Shown here in pieces: positions 46,297-55,751 of a DNA stretch of 64,000 bases (its first letter is position 1; each line of letters starts with the position of its first letter). This DNA comes from Collinsella tanakaei. Its GTDB lineage: Bacteria > Actinomycetota > Coriobacteriia > Coriobacteriales > Coriobacteriaceae. The translations under genes were made by a program, and so were the position numbers. Below the pieces are notes generated by a model. It did not search any database. It saw only the letters and a list, made by a program, of their open reading frames with translations, and was not told the origin of the DNA. The stretch covers positions 1 through 64,000 of the forward strand of contig NZ_JACJMB010000007.1 in NCBI RefSeq assembly GCF_016902615.1. The letters run 5' to 3'.

Positions 46297-46388
46297 GGTG
46301 TCTCCATGGGGGACGGGGTAGTTTGGTGCCATGCGGGCGCGACCGCGCCCGCATGGCACCAAACTACCCCGCCCCCCATGGAGACACC
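46297..46388. repeat. Copy 5 of long palindromic repeat (92 bp)
   Basis: Arms of 45 bp around a 2-nt loop, with one A/C mismatch. Core GGGGACGGGG then TAGTTTGGTGCCA, outer arm GGTGTCTCCATG, central arm TGCGGGCGCG. It lies between convergent radical SAM and NifU-like genes. Confidence 0.95.
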
Positions 46389-46408
46389 TTCGAAAAGAGG
46401 TCCCTCGT

Positions 46409-46999
46409 CTACTCGATTTCCCCGCAGGCGCGCATGTACTCGTCGACGCGCTCGTCGCGCAGCGAGCAGTTCTCGGTGATGATGCAGTCGACGGACAGGA
46501 TCTCGCAGGTAAAGAGCTCATCGAGCTCCGCCTGCGCACGCTTCACGCGAATGAGATAGTCGCCGATCACCGCCTTGACCGCACAGGTGGCCAGAATCAG
46601 GGTGTACATCTTGGATGCCGGAACCCCACCCAGACGCTCCTTGATCTCGTCTTTCGTGATGGCGAGCGCTTCGGCGAACGTCTTGCCCGGCAGCATCTCG
46701 GCCAGCGCCGCCGCACTGCCGATGGCAGCCAGGCAACCGTGGCTCCTGAATCCCACCGGCCCGAACGTCTCGGTCTCAGGATCGATGACGGCAAACAGCT
46801 GCATCTGAACTGTGCCGCGCTTCTCCTTGCCCACGCTGCAGAAGGCGTTCGCGCCATCGGGCATGCCCCCGTTGGGGGTGTCGGCGATCAGGTCGAGCAG
46901 CTTATCGGAATACTCGGTGATCGGCGCGTCGTTTTCAATCTGATACATATCGGGGGTACGCAGGAAGGGCGTGTCCTCGGTCAGTTTCCGCTTGGGCAT
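46409..46999 (-). CDS. IscU/NifU-like iron-sulfur cluster scaffold protein
   Basis: A 196-aa scaffold of the NifU N-terminal type. A 50-residue N-terminal extension precedes the core. Cluster Cys are recognisable in ANAFCSVGKEKRG, FRSHGCLAAIGSAAALAEML and LILATCAVKAVIGDYL. After the core, a short tail carries extra Cys (LFTCEILSVDC, ENC). It would assemble Fe-S clusters for local proteins such as the ferredoxin and the AOR, but no SufS/IscS partner is in the window. It is 46 bp downstream of the unknown 259-aa gene on the same strand, so the two probably form one transcript. Confidence 0.84.
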   Translation of the reverse strand: MPKRKLTEDTPFLRTPDMYQIENDAPITEYSDKLLDLIADTPNGGMPDGANAFCSVGKEKRGTVQMQLFAVIDPETETFGPVGFRSHGCLAAIGSAAALAEMLPGKTFAEALAITKDEIKERLGGVPASKMYTLILATCAVKAVIGDYLIRVKRAQAELDELFTCEILSVDCIITENCSLRDERVDEYMRACGEIE

Positions 47000-47045
47000 G
47001 GGTCTCTCCTCTTTCGAATTTCCCTCATCGCGGGCGCAATCGCGC

Positions 47046-47825
47046 CTACGGGTTCATCCCCTTCTCCACGCCGTACCATTCCGCCAACGCCTTTCCCTGG
47101 GCGTCGGACAGGTAGAGGGTGGAGTAGAAATACGGCTCGTTCATGCTCGTGCGCACCATATGGATGTCATCGAACGAACCGGACTGCTGCACCTGCTCGA
47201 ATACCTCGAGCGTCTTCGACTTCGCCCACAGGTACGGCGCGTTCATGAACGAACCGATCGACACGGGGCGCGGGTAGTTCTTCGACTCGCTGCGCACGAC
47301 ATCGACGAAGGTCGCAACCGCGCTGTTCTCAGCGGTCTGGTAGAGCGCGTGAGCGAAGCTGTGGGACATCAGCGCCTTGGAGTACAGGTAGATGCCCTTC
47401 TTGCCGAAGATAAGCACCAAATCGGTCACGTCGAGCTCGGGCAGCGGCTCGTCGGGAGAGACATCGGCCCCCTCCAGCTGGACCGTCAGCGGCTTGGGCG
47501 CCACCAGCTTGCCCATGGCCGGCGTATCCTCGGCATGCTCATGCGTCTCGATATAGGTGAGCACCTGCTCCTCGAACGCACGGCCATCCATGCCGGCGGG
47601 CGCGAGCGCAAGCTTGCGCCAGCGCGATGACTTCGTGAGCTTGCCCTCGTACGACCGCTGACGCACATCGGTCAGCGCCTCGTCCATGGCGCGGATGAAG
47701 GCGTTCTGGGCATGGATGCGCTCAAGCTCCTCGGGTGTGACCTCGGGAGCGCCGACAGGCGCCGCCGCGACCGCCTCGTTGTCGAGAGATGCGGGGCCGG
47801 CCAGCTCCTTAGACTGCTCCTGCAC
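47046..47825 (-). CDS. Unknown 259-aa protein near the redox cluster (possibly YdhW-like)
   Basis: A 259-aa soluble protein with a Glu/Ala-rich N-terminus and a conserved-looking middle and C-terminus: LDVTDLVLIFGKKGIYLYSKALMSHSFAHALYQTAENS, VRSESKNYPRPVSIGSFMNAPYLW, SFDDIHMVRTSMNEPYFYSTLYLSD. There is no signal peptide or metal motif. Its place next to a NifU-like scaffold and an AOR system recalls YdhW of the enterobacterial ydhYVWXUT operon, but I cannot verify the homology. The divergent neighbour is a membrane LuxR regulator. Confidence 0.6.
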   Translation of the reverse strand: MQEQSKELAGPASLDNEAVAAAPVGAPEVTPEELERIHAQNAFIRAMDEALTDVRQRSYEGKLTKSSRWRKLALAPAGMDGRAFEEQVLTYIETHEHAEDTPAMGKLVAPKPLTVQLEGADVSPDEPLPELDVTDLVLIFGKKGIYLYSKALMSHSFAHALYQTAENSAVATFVDVVRSESKNYPRPVSIGSFMNAPYLWAKSKTLEVFEQVQQSGSFDDIHMVRTSMNEPYFYSTLYLSDAQGKALAEWYGVEKGMNP

Positions 47826-47933
47826 TCTTGTTCACCTCGCAAAGTCCCGTATTCGAATCAGCATGGTTCAGTGTAGTACAAGCTATACTTTTATATCGCC
47901 TAAAACAGGTGACAGAGACCTTTCGCACAGGGT

Positions 47934-49499
47934 ATGGGGGTAGAGGTGCCGCAACGCGAGGACAACCAGGCGATGCCGCCGATCTCGTTTGAGACCTACC
48001 GGGTTCTCATCCCCTCCATCGTGGGGCTCGCGCTCGCATCGACGACCATCAACATCGTCGTCCAGCAGGCGCATCGAACCACGGGCGCGGCGACGTTCAA
48101 CGGCACGTCCATGGTCATCGCCGCTCTCATGTGCGGGTGCCTCTTCTTGGCAACGCTCATGGTGAAACGATTCACGAAGCGATTCGTCTCGGTGTTCGTG
48201 CTCGCTTCCACGCATATCGCTGCGCTCTGCTGCCTCGCGCTCGCGCTGCTCTCCGCCCAGGGGACCCAAATCGCGTTCGAACTGTCCGTCATCCTGCAAA
48301 CCGGCGTCGCGCTCGGGTCCACCTTCCTCAAGTTCTACTGGCTCCGCAAGCTGCGCGGTACGTCCGCCCAGGCCGCAGTCATCGTCGTGTTTTGCGCACT
48401 CGCCCTCTCCGAGTTCATCACCTTCGTGCTTAGCTTCTCAAGCGAGGTCGTGTGGTACACCGCGGGTATGCTCCTCAGTTACGCGCAGTTCACCGCCGTT
48501 CGCGCATCCCGTGTGCTGGGCGCGGCGGGCGACCCCTTCCCCGCCGTGTCCGAGTCGTATTTCGGCACCAACGAGGACCGCTTCTCCAACCGCAGCTTCC
48601 TTGCCGTCGCTGCCCTTGGCATCTGGTGCATCTCCATCCCCATGGGCATGGGACTGGGCTTTTCCGCGGGAGACGCCATCTACATGAGCACCGTCCCCCG
48701 CTTCATGGTCCTGCTGTTCGTCGTCGGCGTGTCCCTCCAGTGGATCCGCTTCGGCCTTGCCTCGCGCATGCGCGCCATCACGACGAGCATCTGGGTCGTG
48801 ATGCAGATCTTCATCGCCCTGGGCGCCATCTTTTTCGCCGTGTGGCCCAAGACGGTCTCGGTCGGTGCCGCGTTCGTCATGAGCTCATCGCTCATCCTGA
48901 ATGCCTTTGTCTGGTATCTCACCATCGCGTTCATCAGCTTCGGCTGGCGCGACCCGTTTTACTACTGCTCGGCCGCCTGGATCGCCAAGACGATCCTGGT
49001 CATTGCCGGTATGCGCGTGGATGCCGTCATAACCCGCCTCATCCCCGATAACACCCCGGTCATCATCTCCATTATGAGCCTGTTCGTGCTCATAGCGGCG
49101 CAGGTCGTGTTTACCCGCCTGCTCGCCTCCCCCACCGAGCGCGCCGAGCGCCAGCAGGCGGCAGCTCCCGTAACCGAGGAGGATATCCGTCGCATCCCGC
49201 TCATGGGCGTGCTCGCCATCGCACCGCAGGAGCAGGCGCCCATGGTCCAGCAGACTCCCGACGTGCATATCGCCACCTCCGTCATGGAAATGGGTCAACG
49301 TTTCGGCCTTACCGGACGCGAGGTGGAGGTTCTCACCCTCTACGCACTCGGCCACACGCAAGCGCGCGTAAGCGAGGAACTGCAGCTTTCGCCGAACACG
49401 GTGCACACGCACATCAAGCGCATCTACGACAAGACGGATCTCCATTCACGCCAAGAGATCCTGGACTACATCGCCGAGTACGGAAGCCCCAAGCGCTAG
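47934..49499 (+). CDS. LuxR-type regulator with about 12 membrane helices
   Basis: 521 aa. A multi-helix membrane part (about 20-415; around 12 segments such as YRVLIPSIVGLALASTTINI, SMVIAALMCGCLFLATLMV and FSVILQT-like runs) is fused to a C-terminal LuxR HTH (about 455-515, FGLTGREVEVLTLYALGHTQARVSEELQLSPNTVHTHIKRIYDKTDL). This layout is a hallmark of Coriobacteriia (Eggerthella, Collinsella). Members are thought to sense a membrane or extracellular cue and control adjacent metabolic genes. The start codon (47934 or 47973) is not firm. It is divergent from the unknown 259-aa gene and may control that gene or the AOR system. Confidence 0.88.
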   Translation: MGVEVPQREDNQAMPPISFETYRVLIPSIVGLALASTTINIVVQQAHRTTGAATFNGTSMVIAALMCGCLFLATLMVKRFTKRFVSVFVLASTHIAALCCLALALLSAQGTQIAFELSVILQTGVALGSTFLKFYWLRKLRGTSAQAAVIVVFCALALSEFITFVLSFSSEVVWYTAGMLLSYAQFTAVRASRVLGAAGDPFPAVSESYFGTNEDRFSNRSFLAVAALGIWCISIPMGMGLGFSAGDAIYMSTVPRFMVLLFVVGVSLQWIRFGLASRMRAITTSIWVVMQIFIALGAIFFAVWPKTVSVGAAFVMSSSLILNAFVWYLTIAFISFGWRDPFYYCSAAWIAKTILVIAGMRVDAVITRLIPDNTPVIISIMSLFVLIAAQVVFTRLLASPTERAERQQAAAPVTEEDIRRIPLMGVLAIAPQEQAPMVQQTPDVHIATSVMEMGQRFGLTGREVEVLTLYALGHTQARVSEELQLSPNTVHTHIKRIYDKTDLHSRQEILDYIAEYGSPKR

Positions 49500-49630
49500 A
49501 TACGCCGGTCCCGCACGCTAATGGACCGATGTCGCATGAAAATGCCCCGATAATCTGTTTATGAATACATGATCTGTATACCGTACATTCTACGATATGT
49601 TATCTCATAGTCTTCTATCTGCACCACGCA

Positions 49631-49672
49631 AGGAAAACGACCGCACCGCGCAGCATATGCACGGTGCGGTCG
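49631..49672 (-). terminator. Terminator of purB
   Basis: On the minus strand CGACCGCACCG/CGGTGCGGTCG (11 bp, 13-nt loop) is followed by TTTTCC. The rest of 49500-49709 holds nothing else I can support. Confidence 0.85.
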
Positions 49673-49709
49673 CTCAATCACGACTCGCTGTAAGCATCAA
49701 TTATGGAAG

Positions 49710-51053
49710 CTAGAACTCCAGCAGCTCCAGGCGATCGAAGACACGGTCGATGCGGGTCAAGAAGTCCCAGGGATCGAAGATCTCGTCGAGCTTCTCAGCC
49801 GGCACCGTGCAGCGCGGATCCGCCTCGAGCTTCTCGCGGAACGTCGTGCCCGCCACGCACTGCTGCACCTCGCGCCACGTTGCCATGGCGTTCTCCTGGA
49901 CGATAGCGTAGGCCTCCTCACGCGTGATGCCCGTCTCGACAAGCGCCAGCAGCACCTTGGAGGAGAAAATCAGGCCGCGCGTCTTGTTGAGATTCGCCTT
50001 CATCTGCTCCGGGTAGAGGATGAGGCCGTCGATGACGCGGATGAGACACTGGAACATGTGGTCGAGGGCGATGAAGCTGTCGGCCTGGGCCACACGCTCG
50101 GCAGAGCTGTGCGAGATGTCGCGCTCGTGCCACAGAGCCACGTTGTCGAAGGCGACCTGTGCGTTAGCCTTCACCACGCGGGAGAGGCCGCAGACCTTCT
50201 CCATGGTGATGGGGTTGCGCTTATGCGGCATGGCCGAGCTGCCCTTCTGGCCCTTCTTGAACGGCTCCTCGGCCTCGAGGGTATCGGTCTTCTGGAGGTT
50301 ACGCACTTCGGTGGCGATGCGCTCGCAGGTGGCTGCCGTCGTGGCGAGCACGCCGGCGAGATATGCGTGGTGATCGCGGCTGATAACCTGGGTGGACAGC
50401 GGATCGTGAACAAGGCCCAGGTGCTCGCAGACATACTCCTCCACGAAGGGGTCGATGGAGGAGTAGGTGCCCACCGCACCGGAGATGGCGCCGAAGGCAA
50501 CGTTGGCGCGAGCGTCCTTCAGACGATCGAGGTCGCGCTTGAGCTCCCAGGCCCAGCTGCCGAACTTCATGCCGAACGTCATGGGTTCAGCATGGATGCC
50601 GTGCGTACGGCCGACGCACAGGGTGTTGCGCTCCTCGAACGCGCGGCGCTTGCAGATCTCGCCGAGCTTCTTGCAGTCCTCAATCAGGATGTCGGTCGCC
50701 TGAACGAGCTGATAGCACAGGGCAGTGTCGCCCAGATCGGAGCTCGTCATGCCGAAGTGGACCCAGCGGCTCGGCTTGGGCTCGCCCTCGGGGACGTCCT
50801 TGTCGATATACTCGCCCATGTTGGTGAGGAAGGAGATAACATCGTGGTTGGTCACGGCCTCGATAGCGTCGACCTCTTCCTTGTTGAAGGCGGCGTGCTC
50901 GCGAATCCAAGCGGCCTCCTCCTTGGTGATGCCGATCTTGCCGAGCTCTGCCTGCGCCTCGCATGCGAGCACCTCGATCTCCTGCCAGATGGCGTACTTG
51001 TTCTCCAGCGAGAAGATGTGGCCCATCTCCGGACGGGTATAACGGTCGATCAT
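49710..51053 (-). CDS. purB: Adenylosuccinate lyase
   Basis: A 447-aa enzyme of the fumarase/aspartase superfamily. It cuts SAICAR to AICAR and adenylosuccinate to AMP, each releasing fumarate. It shows WVHFGMTSSDLGDTAL, GRTHGIHAEPMTFGMKF with the catalytic His, and the signature GSSAMPHKRNPITMEKVCGL. Helices DISHSSAERV and FIALDHMFQCLIRVIDGL also fit the family. ATG at 51053 follows AAAGGAG by 6 nt; the open frame to 51254 runs through tRNA-Gly and is not coding. It serves the same purine pathway as purC 15 kb away. Confidence 0.96.
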   Translation of the reverse strand: MIDRYTRPEMGHIFSLENKYAIWQEIEVLACEAQAELGKIGITKEEAAWIREHAAFNKEEVDAIEAVTNHDVISFLTNMGEYIDKDVPEGEPKPSRWVHFGMTSSDLGDTALCYQLVQATDILIEDCKKLGEICKRRAFEERNTLCVGRTHGIHAEPMTFGMKFGSWAWELKRDLDRLKDARANVAFGAISGAVGTYSSIDPFVEEYVCEHLGLVHDPLSTQVISRDHHAYLAGVLATTAATCERIATEVRNLQKTDTLEAEEPFKKGQKGSSAMPHKRNPITMEKVCGLSRVVKANAQVAFDNVALWHERDISHSSAERVAQADSFIALDHMFQCLIRVIDGLILYPEQMKANLNKTRGLIFSSKVLLALVETGITREEAYAIVQENAMATWREVQQCVAGTTFREKLEADPRCTVPAEKLDEIFDPWDFLTRIDRVFDRLELLEF

Positions 51054-51204
51054 GGCGGCTCCTTTTTGAGTATTGGCACGCTGTTGGTACCTCTCTATTG
51101 TACGCGGCGCAGGCGTTCTTTTCTCTTCGCCGTTGGGGGCGGGCACATTCGACAGATTTGCACGGCCTGCGACCTCGCGGTTCGAGTCATGGCGGCGCAC
51201 GCAC

Positions 51205-51232
51205 AACAAAAGGTCCCCATCGCTGGGGACCT
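51205..51232 (-). terminator. Terminator of tRNA-Gly
   Basis: On the minus strand AGGTCCCC, a 6-nt loop, GGGGACCT then TTTGTTG. Confidence 0.85.
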
Positions 51233-51242
51233 CGTCATGTAC

Positions 51243-51317
51243 TGGAGCGGGCAACGGGACTCGAACCCGCGAGTGTCAGCTTGGGAAGCTGATGCCTTAC
51301 CACTTGGCGATGCCCGC
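51243..51317 (-). tRNA. tRNA-Gly (CCC), CCA encoded
   Basis: Acceptor GCGGGCA pairs with TGCCCGC, discriminator T, then CCA. The anticodon loop CTTCCCAAG gives CCC. The T-arm CGCGGGTTCGAGTCCCG and the D-arm fit. The gene has its own terminator and promoter. Confidence 0.95.
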
Positions 51318-51352
51318 ATATGCGTTCGCCGGGGCTAACCGACGTAAGGGAT

Positions 51353-51381
51353 AGTATAGCCCGCCCGTTTTCACGGGACAA
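51353..51381 (-). promoter_or_regulatory. Promoter of tRNA-Gly
   Basis: On the minus strand -35 TTGTCC, 17-bp spacer, -10 TATACT, about 36 bp before the tRNA 5' end. Confidence 0.7.
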
Positions 51382-51636
51382 GGTTTCGAATGGGAAACAA
51401 ACTCGAACAGCATGAAATCGGCTCACCTTGCTGGTTTTGTGCGCGTGCGCTGCAGCTGGCATCGACCATCTGCCGCCAATGCCTCTAAAACCACCCGATG
51501 AGGGATCTGACCTGCATTGTTGGAAATGTTTAGGACCGCAGACGGAAGCGCGTTCGACATATGGCAGAACCGGCGGGATATCCACCAAGTACGCCCTTCT
51601 ACGATCTCCCTCACCAGTCTGTGAAGGAGGTCCGAT

Positions 51637-54600
51637 ATGAGTCCATCGACTTGCGGCGGCAACCGATTGAACGCCGCCGCATTCCGTCACCTGATACCGA
51701 ACGAAATGGCGAAACCGCCCCTGCGTGTGCTCGACCGCATCAGCGCATCCGTGAAATCGTTGATCGGCGCCATCCTGTTGTGCGTCATTGCGTTCGTGGG
51801 CATCGTCCTTGCAGCATATCCGCACGCCGCTTGGGCAGACCCGCAATCCATCGTCGTGGATTCGCTCATCCCCAACCCCTACTCGTATGGCGGGGCGGGA
51901 AGCTTCGTCCGGACGAGCAACGGGACGACTCCCGTCGCATACTGCGCGCAAGGCTGGCTCATCACACCGCAGGAGGGCCAGAAACTCGAGCGTCATGGCG
52001 ATCTCGATATCCCCGAACTCGATTACGTGATGTATCACGGCTACGACGGCGAAACCGTCACCTCCCTCTACGGGCTCGATGAGGAGCAGTCCGAAGCGGC
52101 AACCACCGCTGCGGTCTGGCTCGCCATCGGCAACCAGCGTGAGGACATCCTGGGGTACACCGCATCCGATAGCGAAGCGACCCATGGCAACAAGATGTAC
52201 CTCGAGCGCTGGCAGCGCCTTGAGAACGAGCAGGTCAAAACCGCTGCCATGGACCTGTATGAGGACGCAGTCGACTACCGCAACGAGGGAGCTGGTGGCG
52301 ACGAGGACGGATGCGCCGTCCTGTGGCTCAACCGCACCGTCAACAACAGCGACGGCACCGCGAGCTACCAAGCCCTCGTGACTGCCAAGAAGACGATTGC
52401 CGTCACCTTCCAGAAAACGTCCAGCGCACCCGACATCACCGAACTGAGTTCGGTGTACTCGCTGCAAGGCGCCACGTACGAGGTCTACCTCGCCGATAGC
52501 GAACAACTTGTCGACACCATAACCACCGACGAGAATGGACGGGCAACGCTTGCGCTTGAGCCGAACACGTCGTACTACGCGGTGGAAACGTCTGCCTCGA
52601 CCGGCTACGAGCTCACAAACGAGCACATTCCGTTCAGCACCGGCACCAGCTCCCAAACCGTTGAGCTCACAAGCACCCCGCGCACCTTCGCCTTCGAGAT
52701 CACCAAGAAGGATGCGGCAACCGGTGGAGCGGCGCAGCCGGGCGCATCGCTTGAGGGCGCAGAATATACGCTCTCCTCCATCACGACCCATCGATTCGCC
52801 ACCAGCGGAGCAACCGATAGCGAGGGCCACCTGACGCTCGAGGGCATTCCCCTGGGTAAGTTCCAGATTGTCGAAACCCGGCCCTCGCTCGGTTATGTAC
52901 TCGATACCGGCGTGAAGACCTATGAGGTAACGCCGGAAGATGCCGAGAACGGTGAACCGTTTACCCTCTCCCCTGCCAATGACTTCCCCGAAACTCCCAT
53001 CGCGTGCGACATCGAACTCATTAAGACGCTCGATATCGGACAGCCGGACGATCCGGACTACGGCTCCACCGCAGCCGAAGGCATCAGCTTCCAGATCATC
53101 TCCAACACGACGCATGAGGTCGTTGGCACGCTGACCACCGACGAACAGGGCATGGCAACGAGCGCTGACATGTGGATGGGCGCGGGCACACGCCCTGCAG
53201 ACGCTGCCGGAGCACTGCCTTTCGACGCCGCGGGCTACACGGTGCACGAAGACCCCGCAACCACGCCTGAGGGATTCACCGCACTTGAGGACTGGACCAT
53301 CAAACCCGAGGACCTCGTCAACGGCGCAACGCTTCACTTCGCCGTGACCAACACGATGGTCACCTCTCGCGTCACCATCGTCAAAACCGACGCCGCAACG
53401 GGCCACCCCGTAACCCAGGCCGGCTTCTCCTTCACCGTGCTCGACGGCACGGGGCAGCCGCTCGATGAGAGTGCCTGGTACCCCGAGGCACCGGCATCCG
53501 ACACGTTCACGACTGATGAGACGGGCCAGGTAACGCTACCTGCATACCTGCGCGCAGGCACCTATCGCATTCGCGAGACGAATGCGGTGGCACCCTATGT
53601 GCTTCCCCAAGAGGACACCGTCCTCGAAATCAGTGAGGACACGGGGTCACCCGAGGCAGCCGTATCTGTCGCGGATAGCACCGCCACCGGATCGGCCACG
53701 ATCACGAACATCTGCTCCGTCGACGGGCAACCACTTGCCGGCGCTGAGTACGACATCGTCGCGCAGAGCGATATCGTCGCCCCCGACGGCACGGTTTTGG
53801 TTCCTGCCGGCCAGGTCGCAGGACATGCGACCACCGGCGCCGACGGCACAGCCCACATCGAAGGCCTGCCCCTGGGAGGGGAACGCACCGGTTACACCCT
53901 CGTACAGACCGAAGCGGCACCCGGCCACGCCCTCAACACAGAGCCCATTCCGTTCGAACTCGCCTACCAGGATCAGCAGACACCTGACGTCGAGGCCCGC
54001 ATCGAGGCGGTCTCCGAGGCGACCGGCATCACGATCAGCAAAGTCAGCGCGCATGACAAGACAAAAGTACTTGCCGGCGCGACGTTCAATATCGTCCCCG
54101 TACAGGACGACGAGCAAGCACCAGACAGCAACGACAGCACCGATGAGACCGCGCCAGACAGTGACGACTCCACCGAAGGAGAGGATGTCGAAGCCGACGC
54201 AGAAAATGAGCGAATGGAGGACGTCGAAAATGCGGCGGAAACGAACGCTTCCGCAGAAGACGGCGACCCTGTCGAAGATGCGCCAGACGATGAAGCTGAT
54301 GCCGACCAGGCCACGGAGCCGTCCGTCAACCGACCCTCCGGAAACAATGACGATGCAGCAACCGACGAGGACGAGTCGACACCGTCCGATGACGGAAGCG
54401 ACACCGATGCCGCCACACAGTACGTGACCGACGAGACCGGTACATGCAGTGCGCTTCATCTTGAGTCGGGAACCTATCGCCTTATAGAAATCAAGGCTCC
54501 TGCCGGCTATGTCTCGGACTCCGATGGGCTCACGTTCACCATCGACGAAAACGGATTGATCGATGGCCAAGCGAACCTGCCGGTCCATATTGCCAATGAC

Positions 54601-55746
54601 TGCACCAAGGTCGACATATCCAAGCGCAGCAAACTTGACGAATCGTTCGTCGTCGGTTCACAGCTCGTCGTGCTCGATAGCGAGGACCAAGCTGTCGACA
54701 GCTGGACGACTGAAGCAGCTCCCCACCGCATCGAGGGCATCGCACCAGGGTCCTACGTTCTTGCTGAGAAAACTGCGGAGGGCACCTACATCGAGGACAC
54801 CAAGCTCGAATTCACCGTCAAAGAAACAGCCAGCGTGCAGACAGTCACCATGTACGACGAGGCACCCCTCATCTGCGGGCAGGTCGATAAGCGACAGGAA
54901 CTCCTAGATGACGAGGGAGGGGCAGGAAGGCTCGTCTCCTACAGCATCGACTTCCGAAATCTCAGCGACACCTGGGTCGACGAATTCACCGTCACCGACG
55001 AGATTGAGGCGGCAGCAGATGGTATCGCCGAGGTCGAGACCATCCGGTTGCCTGATGTCACCGGTGATGTCGATGGCCTGGTCAACGTCTGGTACCGGAC
55101 CGAAGGCGGGTCGGAAGGACCCGAGGCATCGGATGCCAACGCGACGCTCGACGACGGACACGCCAACCCGCAGCTTGAAGACCAGGCGATTCAGATGTCC
55201 ATCGGTGAAGATGCCCGGGCACTCGACTACCAGGGCTGGAGGCTCCTGAAGGAAAACGTGGAATGCTCCCATGACAACGCCGTCTCCGCCGATGATCTGG
55301 AACTTCAAGAGGGAGAACGCATCGTCGCGATTCGATTGGAATTCGGTGCGGTGGAGGCCGACTTCTCCACGAGCCCACAAACCTGGGACCGCTCGGACCT
55401 GAAAGATTCGAATGACTCGTTCACCCCCGTCCAGAGCGGCGAGCAGGATACCTCTCAGCCTTTTGTTGTCCGCCTCGCAACCACCGATGCGTTTCGCGAT
55501 GGCGCGGAACTCTCTAACACAGCATCGGTCGATTTGTATCGAAGTGGCGGAGGAGATGGGCTGGAAGCTCACGACACCGACCGCGTCACGCAGACAGCCG
55601 GAGCCGCAACGTGGGACCTCGATCAAACGGGGCTTTCAATCAGAGGGTTTCTTATGGTCGCCGCGACTGCCGCAGGCGTCAGCGCAATCTCCGTCGTCCG
55701 GGGAGGATCTCACCGCACCACGCGTAGCACTCGAAGGAGATGGTAA
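51637..55746 (+). CDS. Giant sortase-anchored adhesin with Cna-B/SpaA repeats
   Basis: 1369 aa. AAGGAGGT lies 6 nt before the ATG. A long N-terminal signal (about 38-65) ends with a probable cleavage site after AAWA. The N-terminal domain resembles a thioester domain (PVAYCAQGWLITP ... EAATTAAVWLAIGNQ), but the TQxA motif reads TTAA, lacking the Gln. About seven Cna-B/SpaA-like domains follow (starting near 255, 352, 456, 577, 685, 796 and 989; for example ITKKDAATGG, VTIVKTDAATGHPV, ISKVSAHDKTKVLAGA). A 105-residue acidic insert (about 822-928) interrupts the sixth. A beta-rich C-terminal region (about 1080-1320) leads to LDQTG (1328-1332), a hydrophobic helix and an RRRW tail. The gap 51318-51636 shows only the tRNA promoter. 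It leads an operon of surface proteins ending in a sortase. Confidence 0.88.
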   Translation: MSPSTCGGNRLNAAAFRHLIPNEMAKPPLRVLDRISASVKSLIGAILLCVIAFVGIVLAAYPHAAWADPQSIVVDSLIPNPYSYGGAGSFVRTSNGTTPVAYCAQGWLITPQEGQKLERHGDLDIPELDYVMYHGYDGETVTSLYGLDEEQSEAATTAAVWLAIGNQREDILGYTASDSEATHGNKMYLERWQRLENEQVKTAAMDLYEDAVDYRNEGAGGDEDGCAVLWLNRTVNNSDGTASYQALVTAKKTIAVTFQKTSSAPDITELSSVYSLQGATYEVYLADSEQLVDTITTDENGRATLALEPNTSYYAVETSASTGYELTNEHIPFSTGTSSQTVELTSTPRTFAFEITKKDAATGGAAQPGASLEGAEYTLSSITTHRFATSGATDSEGHLTLEGIPLGKFQIVETRPSLGYVLDTGVKTYEVTPEDAENGEPFTLSPANDFPETPIACDIELIKTLDIGQPDDPDYGSTAAEGISFQIISNTTHEVVGTLTTDEQGMATSADMWMGAGTRPADAAGALPFDAAGYTVHEDPATTPEGFTALEDWTIKPEDLVNGATLHFAVTNTMVTSRVTIVKTDAATGHPVTQAGFSFTVLDGTGQPLDESAWYPEAPASDTFTTDETGQVTLPAYLRAGTYRIRETNAVAPYVLPQEDTVLEISEDTGSPEAAVSVADSTATGSATITNICSVDGQPLAGAEYDIVAQSDIVAPDGTVLVPAGQVAGHATTGADGTAHIEGLPLGGERTGYTLVQTEAAPGHALNTEPIPFELAYQDQQTPDVEARIEAVSEATGITISKVSAHDKTKVLAGATFNIVPVQDDEQAPDSNDSTDETAPDSDDSTEGEDVEADAENERMEDVENAAETNASAEDGDPVEDAPDDEADADQATEPSVNRPSGNNDDAATDEDESTPSDDGSDTDAATQYVTDETGTCSALHLESGTYRLIEIKAPAGYVSDSDGLTFTIDENGLIDGQANLPVHIANDCTKVDISKRSKLDESFVVGSQLVVLDSEDQAVDSWTTEAAPHRIEGIAPGSYVLAEKTAEGTYIEDTKLEFTVKETASVQTVTMYDEAPLICGQVDKRQELLDDEGGAGRLVSYSIDFRNLSDTWVDEFTVTDEIEAAADGIAEVETIRLPDVTGDVDGLVNVWYRTEGGSEGPEASDANATLDDGHANPQLEDQAIQMSIGEDARALDYQGWRLLKENVECSHDNAVSADDLELQEGERIVAIRLEFGAVEADFSTSPQTWDRSDLKDSNDSFTPVQSGEQDTSQPFVVRLATTDAFRDGAELSNTASVDLYRSGGGDGLEAHDTDRVTQTAGAATWDLDQTGLSIRGFLMVAATAAGVSAISVVRGGSHRTTRSTRRRW

Positions 55747-55751
55747 TCATC

